A DNA stretch of 10,959 nt from JBFILW01 sp041612005. GTDB lineage: Bacteria; Gemmatimonadota; Gemmatimonadetes; Palauibacterales; Palauibacteraceae. Position numbers and translations under genes: made by a program. The notes below the pieces were generated by a model that worked only from the letters and a program-made list of their open reading frames with translations, had not been told where the DNA came from and did not search any database. The stretch covers positions 1-10,959 of the forward strand of contig JBFILW010000087.1 of NCBI GenBank assembly GCA_041612005.1, read 5' to 3'. Shown here one piece after another: positions 6,615 to 10,959 of this stretch; positions within the stretch are counted from its first letter, which is position 1, and every line of letters starts with the position of its first letter.

Positions 6615-7841
6615 TCAGGAAGAAACGCGAACGCGGATGCCGTCGCTCAACCCCTCGGCTCCACTCGTGACCACCTGCTCGCCCCCCGACAACCCGGAAC
6701 GAACTTCCCTCCGGCCTCCGGACACTGGCCCGGCGTCGACGGGGGTCCGAACAGCCTGGCCGCCTCGAACCACCCACACGATCGCCTGGCCGGCCTGGTC
6801 GGAGACGGCGGCTGCGGGCACGAAAATCCGGGATTCTGTGTCCCCCTCATCAGAATCCGAGTCGGTCAGGAAGTCGACCCGTGCCCCCATCTCCGGCAGA
6901 ATGCGCGAATCGGGATCTTGGATGGCGACCTTGACCATCACAGTTGCCCTCTGCCGATCCGCCGTGGGCACGATCTGGCGCACCGAGCCCCGATAGCTCG
7001 TGTCAGGATACGCATCGAGGATGATCCCCGCCGGCTGCCCATCACGGATCTGCCCGATGTACGCCTCGTTCACGTCGACCTCGACCTCCAGGCTCTCGAG
7101 ATCGGCCATCGTCACGACGGCACCACGGGTGAGTCCGCCGCCGACCGATGGTGCCACGACTTCACCGACTTCGGCGTCCTTGCGCAGGACCGTGCCGTCG
7201 AAGGGGGCTCGGATCAGCGTGTTCTCGAGATTCGCCTCGGCGACGCCCAGCCCGGCCGCGGCCACGTCGATCTGAGCTTCCTGCACACCGACCCGGGCCT
7301 CCGCCGCGGCCAGCGCTGTGTAGACGTCCTCCGCTTCCTGCCGGGATACGAAATCCTGTCCGCTCAGGGGATCGACCCGAGCCGAATCGCGCCGCAGCTG
7401 GTCCCGTTGCGCATTGGCCTCGCGCAGTGCCGCTCGGGCACTCGACAGCCGGGCCCGCGCCTCGGCCACCGCCGCCCGATAGTCCTGATTCTCGAGCCGG
7501 GCGATCACCTCGCCCTTCGCTACCTGCGACCCTTCATCGACGCCCAGATACTCCAGTCGGCCGGGGATTTTGGACGACACCGATGCCTTGGTGCGGGCCA
7601 CCACATAGCCGTTGGCGGTGATCGCCGCCGTCCCGCCGCCCCCGGCGCCGGAGACCGCTGCACGGGCGACCGTGACTTCGATCTCTCCTCTGGATCCCCG
7701 CAGCCACCAGATCGCGGCCGCCACGAGCACGACCGCGACGACAGCCAACGCTATATTGAAGCGCATGGCGCGCCGGGGGGAGCGAGCCGGGGCATCGCGG
7801 TCGATTGCCAGCCGCGACAAGTCGTGTTCTGGTGTGGGCAT
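6615..7841 (-). CDS. Periplasmic adaptor (membrane fusion protein), MacA/HlyD type
   Basis: First gene of the leftward ABC operon, 408 residues from ATG 7841. A short cytoplasmic N-terminus precedes one membrane anchor (about 28-47, IALAVVAVVLVAAAIWWL). Then come a lipoyl-like half-motif (GRLEYLGVDEGSQVAKGEVIARL), an alpha-helical hairpin rich in Ala, Arg and Glu (about 115-205), the second lipoyl half (TLIRAPFDGTVLRKDAEVGE), a beta-barrel and a membrane-proximal domain. This order is standard for adaptors that link an ABC permease to an outer-membrane channel. An acidic stretch, TDSDSDEGDTES (6831-6866), interrupts the barrel/membrane-proximal junction and is unusual. A second in-frame ATG at 7889 would add 16 residues. 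I prefer 7841 because the extension looks uncoded by type and neither start has a strong ribosome site. No TolC-like gene is in view. Confidence 0.9.
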   Translation of the reverse strand: MPTPEHDLSRLAIDRDAPARSPRRAMRFNIALAVVAVVLVAAAIWWLRGSRGEIEVTVARAAVSGAGGGGTAAITANGYVVARTKASVSSKIPGRLEYLGVDEGSQVAKGEVIARLENQDYRAAVAEARARLSSARAALREANAQRDQLRRDSARVDPLSGQDFVSRQEAEDVYTALAAAEARVGVQEAQIDVAAAGLGVAEANLENTLIRAPFDGTVLRKDAEVGEVVAPSVGGGLTRGAVVTMADLESLEVEVDVNEAYIGQIRDGQPAGIILDAYPDTSYRGSVRQIVPTADRQRATVMVKVAIQDPDSRILPEMGARVDFLTDSDSDEGDTESRIFVPAAAVSDQAGQAIVWVVRGGQAVRTPVDAGPVSGGRREVRSGLSGGEQVVTSGAEGLSDGIRVRVSS

Positions 7842-7986
7842 TGCCTGTAGATGATGGCGAAGCGACAAGAGGGTAGCAACGCGTGACATGTTACGAAGCG
7901 AGCAGATGAGGCCCGATCCTCAACCCGGACGTGTACCGGCGGTGCAGGGTCCGCCGCCATCGTACAACTGCAAACGGAGGCGCCAG
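7842..7986. promoter_or_regulatory. Divergent intergenic region between ABC operon and propeller gene
   Basis: These 145 bases must hold the promoters of the leftward ABC operon and the rightward propeller/hydroxyproline genes. I find no convincing -35/-10 pair on either strand. On the minus strand TAACAT (7893-7888) could be a -10 box without a good -35. A GC hairpin with arms CGGCGG (7937-7942) and CCGCCG (7951-7956) around an 8-nt loop would lie in the propeller leader, some 30 nt before its start codon. It has no U-tract, so it is not a typical terminator. Confidence 0.4.
7976..7980 (+). promoter_or_regulatory. Strong ribosome binding site deciding the propeller start
   Basis: GGAGG ends 6 nt before ATG 7987. 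This near-perfect site fixes that ATG as the start. The upstream in-frame ATG codons at 7888 and 7906 would put a charged, Pro-rich stretch in front of the signal peptide. Confidence 0.75.
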
Positions 7987-9147
7987 ATGAGTAGACACGC
8001 GGCCCTCGCGGGCTCGCTGGCGGGGGTCCTCGCCCTCTCGCTCCTGACTCCGATCAAGAGCGCTTCCGCCGCCACGCTGGCCGCCGCCCAGGTACGTTCG
8101 GCAGACGACCTGGCCAAGATGGCCTTCGTCACCAACCGCGGGACAGACAACGTCGCCGCGTTTCGCGTTCAGCCCAACGGGGTTCTCAGCGGTCCGCCGC
8201 GTCTCGTCTTCATGCCCGACCGGCTCCGCGGCGCTGCGGCCGCCGTGTTGAGTCCCGACGGCCGGTTCCTTTTCGTCGGGAGCTGGGGCAGCCACGCAAT
8301 CGCCACCTTCAGCGTCGACGGCTTTGGCACGTTGATCGCCGTCGGGTCGATACCGCATCCCCCCGCGACGGCCACGAACACGACGGGTCTCGCGATCTCA
8401 GCCGACGGGCGGTACTTGTTCGCGGCCAGCTATAACGACGGTGCCGAGGGAAGCGTGGCCGCTTTCTCGGTCCGTGATGACGGTAGGCTGTCCCCGCTCG
8501 GCGAACCAGTTCTGACCGAAGGCCTTGGAGCGGTCGGGCTCACGCTCTCACCGGACGACGGCCGGTTGTACGTGGCCCACATGACCTCGGGGTCGATCAG
8601 CATATTGGACATCGGCGAGGACGGAACGCTGACACTCAGCGGCACCAGGATTGCCGGTGAAGGCACCTTCTCGCTGCTCTTCTCGCCGACCGGCGGCCAC
8701 CTGTACGCGGTCAACGCATTCGACGCGACGATCTCGATCTACACCGTCGAGCCGGATGGCAATTTGGAGGTTCTCGCAGAACCGGTCGCCAGCGGTGCCG
8801 ACGAGCCGCGTGGAATCGTCCTGAGCCCGGACGGCAAGTTTGTCTACGTGACTCACTTCAACGGTGGCTCGGGTGCGGGCAGTATTACCACATTCACGAT
8901 CCGTCCGGATGGCGTTCTGCAGCGTCAGGGGAGGGCGGTCCCGAGTGGAGGGCGGGGAGCATCAGCGCTCGGGGCGCGCGGGAACCGACTCTACGTGGTG
9001 AACTCAAATCAACGTGAGCTGGCCGGCTCCATCGCCTCGCTCTCGATTGCACTGGATGGGTCGTTGAGCCGCCGGGACGCCGTGTTACCCACCGGTGGAC
9101 GGTCTCCCGACTGGGGAGGCTTCGTCCTCTGGCCCCCGGCTCCGTGA
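7987..9147 (+). CDS. Secreted seven-bladed beta-propeller, lactonase/YncE-like
   Basis: A 386-residue exported protein. Residues 1-28 are a clear Sec signal peptide (SRHAALAGSLAGVLALSLL core, then a SASA-type cleavage site). The mature part holds seven repeats of about 40-50 residues. Blade 1 starts at MAFVTNRGTDNVAAF. The others start at SPDGRFLFVGS, SADGRYLFAAS, SPDDGRLYVAH, SPTGGHLYAVN, SPDGKFVYVTH and ARGNRLYVVN, each ending near a (D/N)G(V/L/T)L turn. This is the pattern of the bacterial 6-phosphogluconolactonase-like family (Lactonase, PF10282), which also contains many non-enzymatic YncE-like proteins. The signal peptide argues against the cytoplasmic phosphogluconolactonase role. A periplasmic binding or lactone-hydrolysing role is possible but not shown. 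The next gene follows after a short gap on the same strand, so they may share a transcript. Confidence 0.85.
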   Translation: MSRHAALAGSLAGVLALSLLTPIKSASAATLAAAQVRSADDLAKMAFVTNRGTDNVAAFRVQPNGVLSGPPRLVFMPDRLRGAAAAVLSPDGRFLFVGSWGSHAIATFSVDGFGTLIAVGSIPHPPATATNTTGLAISADGRYLFAASYNDGAEGSVAAFSVRDDGRLSPLGEPVLTEGLGAVGLTLSPDDGRLYVAHMTSGSISILDIGEDGTLTLSGTRIAGEGTFSLLFSPTGGHLYAVNAFDATISIYTVEPDGNLEVLAEPVASGADEPRGIVLSPDGKFVYVTHFNGGSGAGSITTFTIRPDGVLQRQGRAVPSGGRGASALGARGNRLYVVNSNQRELAGSIASLSIALDGSLSRRDAVLPTGGRSPDWGGFVLWPPAP

Positions 9148-9178
9148 GCTGCAGGCCGATGGGGAACCGCCGGGTGGA

Positions 9179-10222
9179 ATGGCGTCCCACGAGTCGATGA
9201 GCGAGTGGACACCGCCGACCGGCTGGCGGCGTGTCACGACAATCGACGCGCATACGGCCGGCGAGCCGTTGCGCATCATTCTCGAAGGCCATCCGTCGCT
9301 GCCGGGCACCTCGATCCTCGAGAACCGGCGGTTCCTTCAGGAGCACGCCGACGAGTTCCGGACATCCCTCATGTGGGAGCCACGAGGCCATTCGGATATG
9401 TACGGCTGCATCATCACCGTGCCCGAGTCGCCGGAGTCGGACTTCGGGGTGCTCTTCCTGCACAACGAGGGCTACAGCACGATGTGCGGACACGGCATCA
9501 TTGCTGTGGCCAGCGTCGCAGTCGAGACAGGCCTCGTAGCGGCAACCGCCCCCGAGACCCGAATCCGGATCGACACTCCGGCGGGCCCGGTCACCGCGAT
9601 CGTGCAGTCATCCGACGAAGGAGTCGGGCCCGTGGCGTTCGACAACGTCCCGGCATGGGTGGTGGATCTGGATCGGACGGTGGAGGTACCGGGTCTGGGC
9701 TCCGTCACTTACGACCTGGCGTTCGGCGGCGCGTACTACGCGTACGTGAGCGCCGCAGAATTGGGACTGCGCTGTGATCCGCACGATACTCGAGCGATGA
9801 TCGATGCCGGGCGGGCCATCAAGCGCGCCGTGACATCGCAGCGGGTGATCGAGCATCCATTCGAGCCCGACCTCGGCTTCCTATACGGGACGATATTCAT
9901 CGGGCCACCCGAGGAGACCGATTCTCACAGCCGCAATGTGTGTGTGTTCGCCGATGGTGAGGTCGACCGCTCCCCGACGGGGACGGGCGTCAGCGGGCGG
10001 ATCGCGATTCATCTGGCGCGAGGAGAGGTCGAGCTCGGGGAGACGATTCAAATCGAGAGCATCATCGGGACCCGGTTTTCGGTCCGCGCGATAGAACGTG
10101 TACAGTTCGGTCCGCACGACGCCGTGATTCCCCGAGTCGAAGGGCAGGCGTTCATCACCGGCCGGCATGAGTTTCTGATCGACCCGGCCGATCCGTTGCG
10201 GGGAGGCTTTCTGCTCCGATGA
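9179..10222 (+). CDS. trans-3-hydroxy-L-proline dehydratase (proline racemase family)
   Basis: A 347-residue enzyme of the proline racemase fold (PF05544), predicted to dehydrate trans-3-hydroxy-L-proline to delta-1-pyrroline-2-carboxylate. The fold is shown by TIDAHTAGEPLRII near the N-terminus, HNEGYSTMCGHG with catalytic Cys103, and DRSPTGTGVSGR with Thr267 (codon 9977-9979). Proline racemases and 4-hydroxyproline epimerases have Cys at both sites. Cys plus Thr is the known signature of the dehydratases (human L3HYPDH and bacterial homologues). The next gene encodes the matching reductase, with an ATGA overlap. Start choice is uncertain. ATG 9179 has a purine-rich GGTGGA directly before it, which is too close, and GGGGAA further up. 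ATG 9197 (341 residues) is also possible. The farther ATG at 9095 lies inside the propeller gene and is unlikely. Confidence 0.85.
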   Translation: MASHESMSEWTPPTGWRRVTTIDAHTAGEPLRIILEGHPSLPGTSILENRRFLQEHADEFRTSLMWEPRGHSDMYGCIITVPESPESDFGVLFLHNEGYSTMCGHGIIAVASVAVETGLVAATAPETRIRIDTPAGPVTAIVQSSDEGVGPVAFDNVPAWVVDLDRTVEVPGLGSVTYDLAFGGAYYAYVSAAELGLRCDPHDTRAMIDAGRAIKRAVTSQRVIEHPFEPDLGFLYGTIFIGPPEETDSHSRNVCVFADGEVDRSPTGTGVSGRIAIHLARGEVELGETIQIESIIGTRFSVRAIERVQFGPHDAVIPRVEGQAFITGRHEFLIDPADPLRGGFLLR

Positions 10223-10959
10223 CCCTCTTTCTGTCGGAGGCTGACGTTCGTGCGCTGTTGGACATGGAGTCGGCGACCGAGTTGATGCGCGACGCGTTCG
10301 CCGAGCTGTCGAGTGGCACGGCCGCCGCCCCCCTTCGGACGGCAATCGACGTTTCCGCCCACGATGCCCGCGCTCTGTTCATGCCGGCGTACAGTCGTGA
10401 TCGCGGCCAGCTGGCCGTAAAGTCCGTGATGGTCCACCGCCGCAATCCGACTGCGGGGCTACCTCGCATCCACGCCGTGTTGCTGACCTTCGATGCGAAG
10501 ACCGGCGAGCCGCTGGCAGTTGTGGAGGCCGAGCACCTGACAGCCGTTCGCACCGGCGCCGCCTCCGCCGTCGCCACCGATATCCTGGCACGAGAGGATG
10601 CCGAAGTCGTGGCGATCTTCGGTGCCGGAGTTCAGGGCGCGACCCAGCTGGAGGCCACGTGCTCGGTTCGACCCATCCGAAGCGCGATCGTCTTCGATCC
10701 GACGCCGGGGAAGGCGTTGGAGTTCTGCCGCAGGGCGACCGAGCGTCTGGGGATCGACGCGCGGCCTGCCGCCGAGCCCGATGCGCTGCTTGGGGCGGAC
10801 GTCGTGTGCACGGCTACTACATCCCGCACCCCGGTTTTCTCAGCAGCCGATGTTGGCCCAGGGACGCACATCAATGGAGTCGGTTCCTATACACCCGAGA
10901 TGGCTGAGATTCCGCCCGAAGTGATAGCTGCCGCACGCCTCATCGTCGATCAGCGATCC
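10219..10959 (+). CDS. Ornithine cyclodeaminase/mu-crystallin family reductase, probable pyrroline-2-carboxylate reductase (3' end outside window)
   Basis: The first 247 residues of a protein usually about 310-330 long; the frame is still open at the window end. Family marks are MPAYSRDRGQLAVKSV with the substrate-site Lys68, LTAVRTGAASAVATDILA with Arg111, the Rossmann loop GAGVQG (135-140), VVCTATTSRTPVF and GTHINGVGSYTPEMAEIP. The ornithine cyclodeaminase GGDCPGK-type motif with its catalytic Asp is absent, so lysine or ornithine deamination is unlikely. Some family members reduce delta-1-pyrroline-2-carboxylate to L-proline (LhpI-type), the product expected from the gene just upstream. 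The ATG overlaps that gene's stop (ATGA), consistent with coupled expression. Asp160 ends the second Rossmann strand and suggests NADH over NADPH, an inference. Other cyclic-imine or ketimine reductase activities remain possible. Confidence 0.85.
   Translation, partial: MTLFLSEADVRALLDMESATELMRDAFAELSSGTAAAPLRTAIDVSAHDARALFMPAYSRDRGQLAVKSVMVHRRNPTAGLPRIHAVLLTFDAKTGEPLAVVEAEHLTAVRTGAASAVATDILAREDAEVVAIFGAGVQGATQLEATCSVRPIRSAIVFDPTPGKALEFCRRATERLGIDARPAAEPDALLGADVVCTATTSRTPVFSAADVGPGTHINGVGSYTPEMAEIPPEVIAAARLIVDQRS

Noticed and set aside
6918..7850. Plus-strand open frame antisense to the adaptor
   Set aside because: Arg/His/Asp-rich shadow translation; the minus-strand adaptor domains are unambiguous.
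7987..9147. Calling the propeller a true 6-phosphogluconolactonase
   Set aside because: The protein has a clear signal peptide, and the propeller fold alone does not show this cytoplasmic activity.
9095..9178. Dehydratase start at ATG 9095
   Set aside because: It would overlap the end of the propeller gene by about 50 nt and add a 28-residue low-complexity tail ahead of the conserved N-terminus.

Overview
The window is GC-rich bacterial chromosome with eight protein-coding genes plus one truncated at the left edge, packed with short gaps and 4-nt overlaps. I see no RNA gene, mobile element, CRISPR array or phage gene. The organism is most likely Gram-negative: it encodes a membrane-anchored periplasmic adaptor with a MacB/LolCDE-type ABC exporter. 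The large TPR protein is of a kind common in Gemmatimonadota and Acidobacteriota, so a member of or near these phyla is my best guess. This is inference, as there is no marker gene here.

Left part (1-3600). The 3' end of a TPR regulatory or scaffold protein (1-1686, +) runs tail-to-tail into an EgtB-type sulfoxide synthase gene (1655-2974, -), and the two reading frames overlap by 32 nt. egtB has a convincing promoter (boxes at 3044-3049 and 3021-3026) that also fixes its start codon. Divergent from it is a small secreted protein with paired CxC motifs around a predicted beta-sandwich (3171-3596, +).

Middle (3623-7841, -). This is a four-gene operon transcribed leftward: periplasmic adaptor, LolD/MacB-type ATPase, and two different FtsX-family permeases. 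The ATPase/permease junction is an ATGA overlap and the two permeases are 4 nt apart. Together they should form a periplasm-facing mechanotransmission ABC exporter with a heterodimeric permease. No outer-membrane channel gene is present and the substrate cannot be read from the sequence.

Right part (7987-10959, +). A secreted seven-bladed beta-propeller of the lactonase/YncE-like type is followed after a short gap by a proline-racemase-fold enzyme and, with an ATGA overlap, by an ornithine-cyclodeaminase/mu-crystallin-family reductase cut by the window edge. The racemase-fold enzyme keeps the first catalytic Cys but has Thr in place of the second, the signature of trans-3-hydroxy-L-proline dehydratase. 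The reductase fits the next step, delta-1-pyrroline-2-carboxylate to L-proline. The pair is therefore a compact catabolic module converting trans-3-hydroxy-L-proline to L-proline.

The pathways are recognisable, and I do not see a clearly undescribed system. The items most worth a second look are the Cys-to-Thr change that makes a 'proline racemase' label wrong, the link of the propeller to the hydroxyproline genes, the paired-CxC secreted protein, and the overlapping convergent egtB/TPR ends.
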